From Paratinospora sagittata (Eukaryota; Streptophyta; Magnoliopsida; Ranunculales; Menispermaceae), in contig CM069590.1 of NCBI GenBank assembly GCA_035771175.1, forward strand, positions 34,114,821 to 34,178,820: DNA of 64,000 nt. The letters run 5' to 3'. Both the position numbers and the translations under genes were made by a program. This document shows positions 22,285-32,268 of the stretch, piece after piece; the first letter of the stretch is position 1, and each line of letters starts with the position of its first letter. The notes under the pieces were generated by a model. It did no database searches, was not told where the DNA came from, and was given only the letters and a program-made list of their open reading frames with translations.

Positions 22285-23112
22285 CTACACACCATAAAAT
22301 ACTTTTGACTTTGATACCCATGCAAGTTTGGGTACATGCAAGTTAGCTTCAGTAAGAATAGATTTTTCAATCCATGCATATTTCTTTTTCTTTCTACTTA
22401 AGACATTACATCTAAGTATTGTATGACCTTCCTTATGAAATTTTTGGCATGTTGGTCGTTTGGTCAGTAAGGTATTGTAGTCTTTTTGTTTCGACCCATG
22501 AGTATAGCCTAAGCCAGTTTTGTCGAATGCACATCTTTGTGATCCTAGCATCATGTCAAAAAACTTTTGACCATTTGTGAATTTAGACATGGTGCAGTTC
22601 AGGTCTTCCTTTTCCTTTCTAAGAGTTTCATTTTCAATTTTTAGTTTCCCAACAACTTTCCTAAGTTGTTCATTGTCTAAAGACATTCCGTCTAGCTCTT
22701 CTTGTTGGAATTCTATTTCCTCAAGAGCTTCTTTAAGACTATGCTTGAGCTTTTCATTTTTCTTGGTCTCTTTACTAAGTTTTGTCTTAAGTTCCTGAAT
22801 ATGAGCATAGAGCTCATTAAGTTTGTCAATGGGTTCAGATTTTACCTCGGTGCTTTCCATTAAGCACAGTGCAGCAATGCGATGTGAATCCACTTCTTCT
22901 TCGCTTGAGCCTGAATCATCCCATGTACCTTTGAGAATATTCTTGTCCTTTCTATATGAGCTTGAGTTCTTCTTATATTTAGTGGGACATTCACTCTTTA
23001 TATGACCTGGTTTGTTACAACCGTAACATATTAACTTTACAGTTTTAGATTCGGGCTTCTTTCCTTTGTGAAACCTGGAGTAAGAGCTATTCTTACTTTT
23101 TCTCTTAAGCAA
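22285..23112 (-). pseudogene. element A gag C-terminal half: zinc knuckle and coiled coil
   Basis: A 275-codon frame. Residues about 28-41 form a complete zinc knuckle (CYGCNKPGHIKSEC). An acidic Ser-rich stretch follows, then a long heptad-like Lys/Glu/Leu segment from about residue 95 to 175 (coiled coil, with LKTKLSKETKKNEKLKHSLK). A second knuckle-like CQKFHKEGHTILRC lacks its second Cys. Overlap with the gag frame at 23037-23909 shows a frameshift near 23105. Long coiled coils after gag are common in SIRE-type elements. Confidence 0.8.
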
Positions 23113-23909
23113 CTTGTTAAACTTCTAGACAACATAACCATGTCATCTTCTGAGTTTGAATCATTTTCAGAATTTGTTTCAGCCTTGAGGGCAATAGATT
23201 TTTTTAATTTTTCCTCAACCTTGATCGGGCTCAACTTATCTTTTAACTTCATTTCACGAACCATTAATGAACCGCATAGTTCATCAAAAGTGTATTCAAC
23301 CAGATTATTGGCTTCTTCAATGGTCGTGGCCTTGGGTTCCCATGCTGTGGGTAGGCCTCTTAGAAACTTTCTAACAGTTTCATCTTGGTCATAGATTATT
23401 CCTAGCTTCTTCATCTCATTGATGTTTGTTGTAAACCAAGCAATAGCCTCAGCTATCGAGCCAGTTTCCTTCATCCTATAAGTGTCATATTTTTCAACTA
23501 ACAGTTGGAGCTTTTCCTTTTTAACATGCAAAGTTCCTTCGTGGGTGACCTCTAACTTGTTCCAGATTTCCTTAGTGGTTTCACACGCATTAACTCTATT
23601 GAACTCTTCGACTGATAAACTACAAAACAAAATGTTTACAGCCTGGTTATTCAATAGTTCTCTTTTCTTTTCCTTGGTACTCCATTCGTCTATTTCCTTC
23701 AGGACAGTAGCATCGTCAACTATTTTAGTAGGTGTTGGACAGTTGTATGTCACAACTTTCCACATCTCTAGATCTTGGGCTTTTAGGTAGTACCTAATCT
23801 TAGTTTTCCAGTATGGATAGTTTTCTCCCTTGAGCAGTGGTGGTCGGCTGGTGGAGTTTCCTTCACCTGAGAGATAAGTACTTCTTTCATTTTGTCCTGC
23901 CATACTCAA
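23037..23909 (-). pseudogene. element A gag N-terminal half (UBN2 type)
   Basis: Start ATG at 23909. Residues about 23-50 show RPPLLKGENYPYWKTKIRYY and DLEMWKVV, the DUF4219-like lead of copia gags. The UBN2 domain follows: NILFCSLSVEEFNRVNACET, KEIWNKLEVTHEGT, then VRKFLRGLPTAWEPKATTIEEA and DELCGSLMVREM. The reading is clean for about 270 codons before the frameshift. Gag would assemble the particle. The primer site and LTR lie 34 bases and more upstream, as expected. Confidence 0.85.
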
Positions 23910-23942
23910 TCAAAGACGGTTAGATACTTTGACGGTTAACCT

Positions 23943-23954
23943 GCTCTGATACCA
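23943..23954 (-). other. primer binding site, initiator-Met tRNA type (A)
   Basis: Sense TGGTATCAGAGC, two bases from the LTR end at 23957. Confidence 0.9.
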
Positions 23955-24211
23955 ATTGTTGGCCTAGATATGTCAAAGAGGGGGGTGAATTGGACACTTA
24001 GCAGATTTTAACCTTTCTTAAAATTGTGCATAATAAAGAAAATAGATTAAACAAAGTATAGCAATCAAATACAGCAAATGTAAATGAGACAGTACAAGCA
24101 AGATTTATAGTGGTTCGGCCGTGCCTACATCCACTACCTAACCTCCTCAGTTAGGATTTGTTCAAACTCCAATATGGACCTTCTTATAGGTGAAGAATAA
24201 ACCGGTACACT

Positions 24212-24404
24212 TTCTCAACTTACGGGTGTGAGAACTACCGTTTCTCAACTTACGGGTGTGAGAAGACCGTTTCTCCGCTTCCGATTGTGAGATGACTGTT
24301 TCTCAACTTCCGGGTGTGAGATGGTCGTTTCTCAACTTCCGGGTGTGAGATGACCATTACAACTTCGAGCAACACTTGCTCTTGCCCAGTGACTAACCAG
24401 TCAC
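24212..24404 (-). repeat. stem-loop array in R/U5 of LTR A
   Basis: Five tandem units of 28-30 bases (starts about 24212, 24242, 24271, 24300, 24329). The first two pair TTCTCA with TGAGAA around loop ACTTACGGGTG; others keep TCTC/GAGA. Two more hairpins follow: GAGCA-acact-TGCTC (24367-24381) and GTGACT-aacc-AGTCAC (24389-24404). On the sense strand the loop core is CCCGTAA. Confidence 0.7.
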
Positions 24405-24765
24405 AACAAATTTGATACAAGACAAGATATGATTCTCTTTACTTAGAATCAAAGTGATACTTACAAAGCTTTCGGTTGAACCTTCTATGATCACATATTC
24501 AACAAGATATGTATGATGAAGTTTATGCTGAAAACAGGGTCAAACAACTTTTGTCTTCTTCAATGGATTGTCAAAATAATGAAGATGAAGATCAATCAAT
24601 CCAGAAGACTTGAAGTTTTTCTTTCAAAAGATTGTAAGGTCAAGCACAAGTGAAAGATGACTAACTTTCGAAAAGTGTTTTGGAGCAAGTGAAAATTGTT
24701 AATACGTTTTGAATGAATATCAGTTTTCGTATATCTTTAGTAGTTTTTCTGCTCTAAGGTAGTAC

Positions 24766-24775
24766 GTATATATAG
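24766..24775 (-). promoter_or_regulatory. TATA box of LTR A
   Basis: Sense CCTATATATAC. It lies about 350 bases upstream of the stem-loop array and about 300 bases downstream of the U3 hairpins, fitting a U3-R boundary nearby. Confidence 0.6.
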
Positions 24776-25065
24776 GAATAACATAAGCACAATGGACTTG
24801 ATGATTTTGGCATTCTAGGTTATTTCAAATACAACGTATACTTTCTTTCCAAAAATGGATCGATTTAGCTTAATGCACATTACGGCGATATCACCTGAAT
24901 CGTTTGATCCTTACATAAAAAGAGAATGTTCTTACATGTTTTTAGAACGTTCAAAAAGTTCTAAAAAAGTTGTACAATTCTGAAAAGTTCTGAAAAGTAT
25001 TCGTATGGTTCTGAAGAAAGTAACAGAAATGGTGCTCTTGTCAGAATAATAACAATTGTTGAATT

Positions 25066-25660
25066 AGCGTCCTTGCGCATAATATCATTTTTTGTCATTT
25101 TATTCCTTGAGGGCGCTCATGGAGCATAAGCGTCTTGCTGAACATTTAAGTGAGGGCGCTATTAAGTCGTAAGCGTCATGACTTACTTTGATGATTTAAA
25201 TGACTCAAAACATGAGGACGCTACTTCGCAGTTAGCGTCCTGATTTTTATAAAACACTAAACACGTGAGGGCGCTACTCAAGAGTTAGCGTCCTGAAATT
25301 TAAAATCAGTTTTACAACAATGTTGAGTACGCTGAAGGACAGTAAGCGTCCTGAGGGTTATTAAGTTGATTCTATAGATGAGGGCGCTCATTCACAAGTA
25401 GCGTCCTGATAATTTATTCAACTTATAATTATCAGTGTCCTTGAAGATAGAAATCGTTTGAAAACAAAAAGAACTTTCAGCAAGCTGAAACTAAGTCAGC
25501 GTCCTGACATTCTCAAAGGTTGATAAAAGAAGGGTCGGTACTTACAAGTAACCGTCATTATTAATCAATTCAATTCAACTTTCAGCATCCTAATATTTTA
25601 TCAGCGTCCTGACTCATCAAGTCCAGGAAGGCGCTGCTTAAAACATTCGTGTCCTGAAAG
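25066..25660 (-). repeat. U3 hairpin array of LTR A
   Basis: On the + strand, units pair GGGCGCT (or GGACGCT) with AGCGTCC. The left arms start at 25111, 25154, 25215, 25268, 25327 and 25382, spaced 43-61 bases. The clearest unit is 25268-25292 (GGGCGCTA ... TAGCGTCC). Diverged units continue to about 25660. The same array is found in A1, A2 and LTR H. Confidence 0.7.
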
Positions 25661-26020
25661 ACTTTATAAGAGCGATTTTTGATTTCTCGATTAAAGCTCA
25701 AGAAAACATAATGTAGCCGGATTAAATCGAATATGCAAACGATCGATTAAAACATGCAGGCATACATATCGCTGAATCATATGACATACTACAACCTATC
25801 ATAATCTAATCATACAATCGAACATCTTCAAATGATTATGGTCTTCAAGAAGATCTTTAATATGTTCGCCATGCATCATTGATTTTTTGAAACCTTCAAG
25901 TAAGATTAGATATGCCATATGTGCAGTAATATCATAAAAAAAGTAGTTTGTAATCATCAAAATATCTTTCATATTAGGGACATATATTTCGTAAGGGACG
26001 TGAGGATAATTGGTTCAACA

Positions 26021-26457
26021 CATGATCCATTTAATATAGATGAACATTCTCCATGTGAACATATGATAATCAATTCTAGCAAGTTTACAATGATTAACTT
26101 CAAAACATAGGCAATAATATATGATAATCATTTTAATTAACACCCTAAGATATTTTCAAAATCATAGAAATGATACACTTAAAAATAGTATGACATGAAA
26201 AATCATCCAACTCAATCATCACTCAAGCAAATATATAAAACTTATCAATAGTGTGATATGTGCAATATGAGTGATATGATAAGTATCATGCTTGAATAGA
26301 TATTAAATGCTTCAACAAAGACATATCTCTTAATACACAATTAATTTATGCTTAAGAGGATATGTTCAAGCCATTTGTGGAATAACACAATAAAAATATT
26401 TGAATTTAAAATAGAAGTGTTACCCATAAGCGAAGACCGATCATGAAGCACTTCAAG
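26021..26457 (-). other. element B noncoding segment
   Basis: AT-rich stretch between LTR A and the end of the B gag frame, without coding pattern. Its style (CATAGGCAATA, repeated ATGATAA words) is that of B's 3' noncoding region at 9410-10736, which fits A having inserted there. Confidence 0.5.
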
Positions 26458-27705
26458 GAACCTCGAAACTTGCATTTTGAACATCAATTATGTTGTTCGA
26501 GCCCTTGTTGCATCCAAGAAGTTTCCTAATCCACATTTTCCATCTTGGAATCTTTGGAAACCTTCGAATGCGTATTTGAATGTTCGGATCTTCGTCTTCA
26601 TCAGTTAAGGTATAAATGAGTGAACCACTGGATATGGCACTTAATGATTCGTCTTCCTAAACTTGTTCTTCTTCATCCTACTAAACATTTACCAATGATG
26701 ATGTTTCACTTTCAGCCACTCTATCACTGTCATCATCACTTTGTAAGTTGGCAAGCATTTCTCTTCTTTCGGATGAAGCTTCACTTTCTGAGGAAGAGGT
26801 CTTGAGTCCACTTAACACATAAAGAATTCTATTAAAGCTACTATTAAACGGATCACCGAACATCTCAATAAAGTTGACTTTGTATTTCCATTTGTCCGAA
26901 AAACCCTTTAAGAAATACTTAACCAATATTTGATGAGGATAGGTTATTCCATAACTTTGCAAATCACTTGTTAATTTCGTCAACCTATCAAGTCCCTCAT
27001 CAATTGTTTCCTCATGTAAGAACTTGAAATTTTCAACCAATCATTTTAGCACTTCAGTTCTTATAATTGTTTCATCCTTGGCCTCTATAGATGTAAGTAC
27101 ATTGCAAAACTCTTCTAAGGTGAACTCCCATGGATTAAACACTTCTGCTATGCTTGTAAATTTTTCTGCCCATACTCTCGGAAGCTTGTCGGCGAAGCAG
27201 ATGATGTTAATTCCATTTGGTATCTCTTGATCCAGATCCTTTATGTCTTCAAGAATTAATCTGAATCTAGGGCACGCCTCTTCAATTGGTTCATCATCGA
27301 GAAATAAAAAATTTTCAAATCTTTTCTCTGTATCCCGGAGCCTTGATTCCTTGTTATCAAGTGGCTCACGGTGAACCAAATGAGGCAACTCTCATGCTTC
27401 TTTTGTAGTCTCACATTCACAAACTTGTTCTAACTAATCGTGCGGGAGACTACAAAATAAAGCGTACGCCACTTTGGAATTTAGACGATACTCTTCTCTT
27501 TCTTGATTTTTCCATAGCTCGGTTGGCTTGTCACGAAGAGTATAGCCATTTTCCATCATTTCCCAAAGATCAACATCTTGTGATCTCATAAATGTTTTCA
27601 TGAGAATCTTCCACTCATGAAAATTTTCTTTTCTAAACAATGGCAGTCTATCGATGTATTTGTTGTTGTCCATATTATAGCTAGTTGAACACTGTCTTAC
27701 CATCT
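26458..27705 (-). pseudogene. element B gag with duplicated UBN2-like domain
   Basis: One reading frame runs from MVRQCSTSYNMDNNKYID (about 27705) to a stop at 26458, broken only by stop codons (near 27431, 27040 and 26680-26640). The N-terminus shows LPLFRKENFHEWKILMKTFM and DVDLWEMMENG, then YALFCSLPHD, as in SIRE gags. A UBN2-like unit (ENFLFLDDEPIEE...) is followed by a second, similar unit (ENFKFLHEETIDEG...). The C-terminus is acidic and has no CCHC zinc knuckle; it ends in a basic stretch (IRIRRFPKIPRWKMW). No protease, integrase or RT follows. The first stops could be read as recent decay. Confidence 0.7.
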
Positions 27706-27747
27706 TACTTAAAGAAATTGTTAGATAACTTTTGAGTGCAAAAATCT

Positions 27748-27759
27748 GCTCTGATACTA
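27748..27759 (-). other. primer binding site of element B, one mismatch
   Basis: Sense TAGTATCAGAGC, versus TGGTATCAGAGC in A and C; two bases from the LTR. Confidence 0.8.
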
Positions 27760-27761
27760 CT

Positions 27762-30054
27762 TGTTGGCCCAGCATTATAGTCCAAGAAGGGGGGTGAATT
27801 TGACTTGGCAGATTTTCGCGTTACCTTTCGGATTATATAAATAAATAGATTAAAGTGCGCAGAGGGTAACAATTGAAATAAATAAATGAATAAAAGATTA
27901 ATGAACATAGAGATTTAGAGTGGCCCGGTTCCCTTAGAACCTACGTCCACTACCCAATCACCACAATTGGGATTTCCCAATACACTATTGGCTACTCAAC
28001 TTACGGGCGTGACTAGAAGTTGTTTGCCCTTACAAACACAAGGGCTTGGTTAGAAAGCCACACACGTTAACCTAACAAGGGCTTGGCTAGTAAGCCCCAC
28101 TCTAGCCTACACAAAGGCTTGGCTAGTAAGCCACATTGTAACCACTTACGGGCGTGTTCACGAGCCGTACAAGATATGGTATTAATCCGAAGTTGACAAA
28201 CACGTCAATGATACATCAAGATTACGAATGATAGATATGTGTTGTACAACACACTAAAAAATATAAAGCTTACAATCTTGAATGAGTATACAATATTATT
28301 CCAACCACGATGATTTAAATGATGCGATGTGTTGAAATAGTTTTTTCAAATGCAGTCAATTCAAATATATATGATATGAAGTCAAGAATTGAATATGCAC
28401 AACTATCAAGATATTGATTCAAACAATATTAAGTTTAAAAAAGAAGAATCAATATATCATGATAATCAAAACTTGATGATTCTAAAAGTGTAAATGATTA
28501 AGTTCAAGAATCAAACAAACCAAGTGTTGATCTATGAAATCGATTCAATATAGTATAACTTTAACACATGAATCAATACTAAAAAATATTTATGAAACCA
28601 CTAAACATGATATTTTGATAAAAAGATCAAACTAGGGTTTCACACACAATAATCAAGATGAAATCATAATTTAAGATATTGGCTTAAGCATAAAATGGAT
28701 TTGCTCAAACAAAATCACAAGAATCGAGTTAGAGAAAATTTACCCGACTTGGGTAAGGTTGAAGGTCAACTATTTTTCAAAGCTGATTAGATATAACACG
28801 TTTAAGAAAGATCAATACACAACAAGGTGTGTAGTGAACACTCAAAAACGTCTTGAACACTTGCTCAATGGAAACATACAAGTTTAACCACCAAAGTTTT
28901 GAAAGATTTGGAGAACTTTTCAGAAGTATGAATCAAATGAACAAAGGTAGGTGGACTTTTGCTATAAAATAGGTTTTAAATGGCAGAACTTGTTGTTGGC
29001 TTATAGAAAGACTAAGATGAAAAATGCACAAGTTCTGTAACTTTTGCAAAAGTTACTCTTCAAATGAGCAAGTGTGGTATCTATAAAAAAACACCACACC
29101 GGGGTGCAGGAACACTTTCTTATAGGAAGAAGCGTGTTTCTACTTTGAAACATGAAAAATCTCAAATTTCCCTCCAATTAAGGAGCGCGTTCCTCAATAT
29201 GTCCATTGGGCATAGGAACGAGTTCTTTCATCAAGAACCACTGACTCTATAAACTTTCCTATTTTTCCCTTTGCAATCGGAGCGCGTTCCTTTTCCCTGA
29301 TCAGAAAAATTTTGAGTCTCAGGAAAAGCCAAAAGAGCACGTTCCTTTTACAAGGAGTGTGTTCCTTAGACCTTGATAAAAAAATACTAAGTCTCAAGAA
29401 AATGCTCAAGAGCGCGTTCCTTAAAAGAGAAACGTGTTCCTTCACTATGAAGTGAAGAGAACCGATTTTTTTTATCAAAATGAGTTTAGGACATTGTCAA
29501 GTACATAGATTAACTTTTAAAATAATTTTTGACAAGATTAAAATATAATTGACAAGTTAAAAACATGTAAATCAATCAACTAGGCATATGATTGAGACAT
29601 TCAAAATAGTACACGTAAAACAATGAAACCATGCAAAGTTAATAAATTTGATGCATGTTAAACACTAATAAAAATATGCATGATGAGCAATTTTAACTTG
29701 GTGTGATTGCATAATTATCATAGTAATTTGTGTGCATGCATGATTAATAATATAATAATGTATATGCATGAGTATGATAAATTATATGTATGATTTTTGA
29801 AAAGATGCAAATCATATTGTCGTTGGAACATGTAAATATTACTCTACGGCAGTAAGATTCTAAATGAGAAATATAACCATGAAACTCTTAAATTATCGTA
29901 CACTGCAGTTCCTTTCATATGCTTTGACAGACTAGTTGAATCCTTCTGATATAGCTAGTTAGCACTGAAACAATTACGTCAAAGAGATTAGTGATCACAA
30001 ATATGTTGTTCGTAATCATCAAAATAAAACCGGGTAAGAGTAGTGACATCAACA
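27762..30054 (-). repeat. copia element B 5' LTR
   Basis: TGTTGGCCC...GACATCAACA, 2,293 bases, aligned with 7054-9391. It has hairpin units GGCTT/AAGCC (28043-28059), GGGCTT/AAGCCC (28079-28097) and GGCTT/AAGCC (28116-28132), a TATA box at 29080-29088 and GGAGCGCG motifs at 29180-29450. Two fewer hairpin units than the other LTR. No gene is supported. Confidence 0.85.
29080..29088 (-). promoter_or_regulatory. TATA box of LTR B (5' copy)
   Basis: Sense TTTTATAGATACCACAC; one base differs from the other LTR's TTTATAAATACCACAC. Confidence 0.5.
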
Positions 30055-30850
30055 ACGTGCTCCTCTGAGTCAAACCGAGAGTTGGTTTTCTCAGAAAGGG
30101 CTGAGAAGCTCGCTCCCTCTAGGGAGAAGCGAGCTCCTCGTGGGAATTTTTTTTTAAAGTTTTGCAAGTGGGCCCAGCTTTCATTTTTAAGCAAATCACT
30201 CATTTTTCTTCCTCATTTGCATCATCTCCAGTTGGAGGAAGCGGAGAAGAAGAAAATGGGGGGTTTTTGGTGAATTGGAGCTAGGGTTTGTGAGGTTTGC
30301 TCCCAAGGTAAGATTCCTACCCCATTTCCCTCCTAGTTTTGCTTAATGGGTTGATTTCCAATTTTTGAATGGTGTTTTGATGGCATGCATGTGTGTTTTT
30401 TATGGTGTGAAGTTAGGGTTTCGAGATCGCAAACCCTAAACTTGCAATTCTAAGCTTGATATCCATGATTTTGAGTATTTTTACATGCTTTAATGATGAC
30501 TTTCCATGGAATTGATGAGCTTAGGTTGTGCAACTAAGTGTGATCATGAATGTGGGTTTTAAATAGAAACCCTTGTGTTTTAAATGTGTATTTAGTGTTT
30601 CTAATCCAATTTGGTGTGGATTAGATGTGTTTAGTGTTGAATTTGTAGAGAATTGGGTTGTGAGCTTGATTGTAAGATTTTGGGAAATTATGGAAATTAT
30701 GTAATTAGGCTTGTATGACTTGAGTTTGATCAATGTGGTATGAATTTGATTCATTTCAGGTCATTGAGAATTGATTGGCCAATTTGTGGACATTTGGCTT
30801 GGGTAATCATGCAAGTCATGAACAAGTGCAAGCAAGTGTTAAGTGTAGAT
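30055..30850 (+). repeat. chromovirus LTR fragment M
   Basis: In + orientation it carries the palindromic GAAGCTCGCTCCC...GGGAGAAGCGAGCTC (30106-30138), then TTTTGGTGAATTGGAGCTAGGGTTT and the TTTCAGG...ATTGATTGGCC text, in the order seen in the reverse complement of LTR C. The left end is cut by LTR B and the right end fades into element D at roughly 30850. A CT-rich to GGAGAAGAAG switch near 30200-30260 matches the C LTR near 11990. Confidence 0.55.
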
Positions 30851-31890
30851 CTCAAACTATATGGTTTAGATTGGGACTCTATAGGCAAGTCTTTCACACC
30901 ACTCTCCACTAATGTAGATCACACACCATTCAAAATCAATAGGTCTTTCATGGGTTGTAATGTAAATCTTAAGTTCAAAGGTAAGAAAGAATAGGAGCAT
31001 TGCAGCTCAAAACACCCTAAACACTTTGATCAAATACTAGTATCCACTACATTACAATTGAAACCAAAACTTCTTTTCAACCCTTATATTCTCTCAAATA
31101 TTTAACTTTTCTTTCATTTAATCCCCATTCTTTTGTTTGCTTCTTATCAACATTCACTTTTGTTTTATAGAGTGCTACACCCCAAACTTACTTCTTTGCA
31201 ACTTATAGATGTAACACCATCTACTTCTCTTTTTCCTCTTTTTCTTTGTCTTTTTTTTTTCAATATAATTCATAAGCATTTGTTTCTTCTTCTTTATCAC
31301 CTTTTTTCATCTTTTTCTTTACCATTGTTCTTCTTTTTGAATAATAACACTCCAACATGATCAAAGTGCATAAGGTGCATAAGTTGAAAAACAAGGAATA
31401 TAAACATGACTAGCTCAAAATTCATGATGCATAGATAACAAAGAAAAAGATTTTCAGCTCAAACTGGGAACTATGGATACAATAAAAGTAGGGTAGGCTA
31501 TTTGGCTCAAGCGTTTTCAAACATGGCCTAAATCATTTTCCTCATAGTGTGTTTTCTAAAATTTCACCTCGAGTGGTGATCAAACTTGTTCTAGAATTCC
31601 TAGAGATCTAAAATATGACTTAGCAAGCAAAAGGTCCATTTCAAAAAATCTTAGTCTAATGATCAAAACCATGTACAAATGGTCAAGTCTCTCCAACAAA
31701 ACTCAGCAACAAGTTGGATCAAGCTCACAGACATATAGGTCACTCTCTCATTCTCCTATTGTTTCATGTCTCTAAAATGTTCTCTTTTCATTGACCCTCC
31801 ATAAGTAAGGCCAAAGTTGTAAAAGAATGTGACTACCTAACCTAAACTAATGCATACTTAAATGACGTACCATGACCAAAAATTCAAAAC

Positions 31891-31924
31891 TCTCCCCCCA
31901 AACTTAAAGCAAGCATTGTCCTCA
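31891..31924 (-). other. conserved internal polypurine block (D)
   Basis: Sense GAGGACAATGCTTGC then TTTAAGTTTGGGGGGAGAG. The same block is at 45021-45054 in E, about 900 bases before its 3' LTR. Likely a second plus-strand priming site; the role is inferred. Confidence 0.6.
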
Positions 31925-32208
31925 ATGCAAAAATTAGCGAAAAACTAGTAGGAAAAATAGAGGCAAATAAGATAGAAAGAAGTTTAGAAAACCCCCTGAA
32001 CCCAAATGGGTGAAGATGGCACATGATGCACGCCATTTGTCTTTCCGGAATGCTCCATAAAGACCCCCAAACTTGCTTTAGAACCTAAAAAGGACAAAAG
32101 AAACAAATTTGTCAAGGTATGAAATTCAAATACTATACTACAATGACTAAAAAATATAATAAAGAACTAAAGAAATAAAGCATAAAAATTAATAAAACTC
32201 CTAAACCG

Positions 32209-32223
32209 ATGGGTTGCCTCCCA
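32209..32223 (-). other. conserved post-coding hairpin block (D)
   Basis: Sense TGGGAGGCAACCCAT, stem TGGG/CCCA, preceded by ACCAAGTGCTGGA. E has the same 15 bases at 44752-44766, preceded by ACCAAGCGCTTTT, right after its pol. Confidence 0.7.
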
Positions 32224-32268
32224 TCCAGCACTTGGTTTATAGTCGTCAACCCGACTTTCGCTATCTCA

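Larger units (their letters stand above)
19820..26020 (-). mobile_element. Ty1/copia SIRE-like element A, 3' part missing
   Basis: Minus-strand copia element: 5' LTR 23957-26020, primer site, gag with coiled coil and zinc knuckle, GAG-pre-integrase, integrase, reverse transcriptase. Integrase before reverse transcriptase is the copia order. It breaks off in the RNase H region at 19820 where chromovirus C begins; RNase H, 3' LTR and left target duplication are gone. On its right, CATGA (26021-26025) should be the target duplication within element B. Confidence 0.9.
23957..26020 (-). repeat. copia element A 5' LTR
   Basis: TGTTGGCC...GGTTCAACA on the + strand, 2,064 bases. The right terminus is set by alignment with LTR H, whose last 75 bases share ATCATCAAAATAT and GGTT(A/C)AACA. 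It contains the stem-loop array, a TATA box and a U3 hairpin array. No gene is supported inside. Confidence 0.9.
7054..30054 (-). mobile_element. SIRE-like Ty1/copia element B with nested A and C
   Basis: Two LTRs of one family (7054-9391 and 27762-30054) face the same way. Next to the left one is a reverse-complement polypurine tract; next to the right one a Met-tRNA primer site and a gag. B is thus on the minus strand with its 5' end at 30054. Its interior is split by element A (19820-26020), itself split by chromovirus C (10737-19819). No pol of B is present. Flanking 5-mers GTGGT (7049) and ACGTG (30055) do not match, and the flanks are different repeats, so the two ends may come from separate insertions joined by recombination. 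Confidence 0.6.
30850..32250 (-). other. element D 3' noncoding region
   Basis: Homologous to E 44720-45900 in reverse: the AACACTCCAACATGATCAAAG text (31345), CCAAATGGGTGAAGAT (32000), the polypurine block at 31891 and the hairpin block at 32209. A pyrimidine-rich tract (31200-31330, + strand) equals E's GAAGAAAAAG run. A further purine tract (sense AAGTTTGGGGTGTAG, 31170-31188) is present. No gene supported; the 84-codon open stretch at 30740 lies across the M-D border. Confidence 0.65.

Noticed and set aside
22577..23790. Leu/Ser/Phe-rich open stretches on + resembling membrane proteins
   Set aside because: They are the antisense of element A's gag and coiled coil; the hydrophobic look comes from reversing Lys/Glu codons.
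24212..24350. Evenly spaced repeats suggesting a CRISPR array
   Set aside because: The units are contiguous diverged minisatellite repeats within a copia LTR, with no unique spacers and a plant context.
30521..30754. 77-codon open stretch on -
   Set aside because: It lies in LTR M, antisense to the LTR, with low-complexity Thr/Ser/Asn content.
30740..30994. 84-codon open stretch on + with gene-like composition
   Set aside because: It spans the border between LTR fragment M and element D's 3' noncoding region; the two parts match different repeats, so it cannot be one gene.
31200..31330. Long pyrimidine tract as a terminator or promoter
   Set aside because: It is the reverse of a purine-rich tract that E also has in its 3' noncoding region; no separate function is supported.
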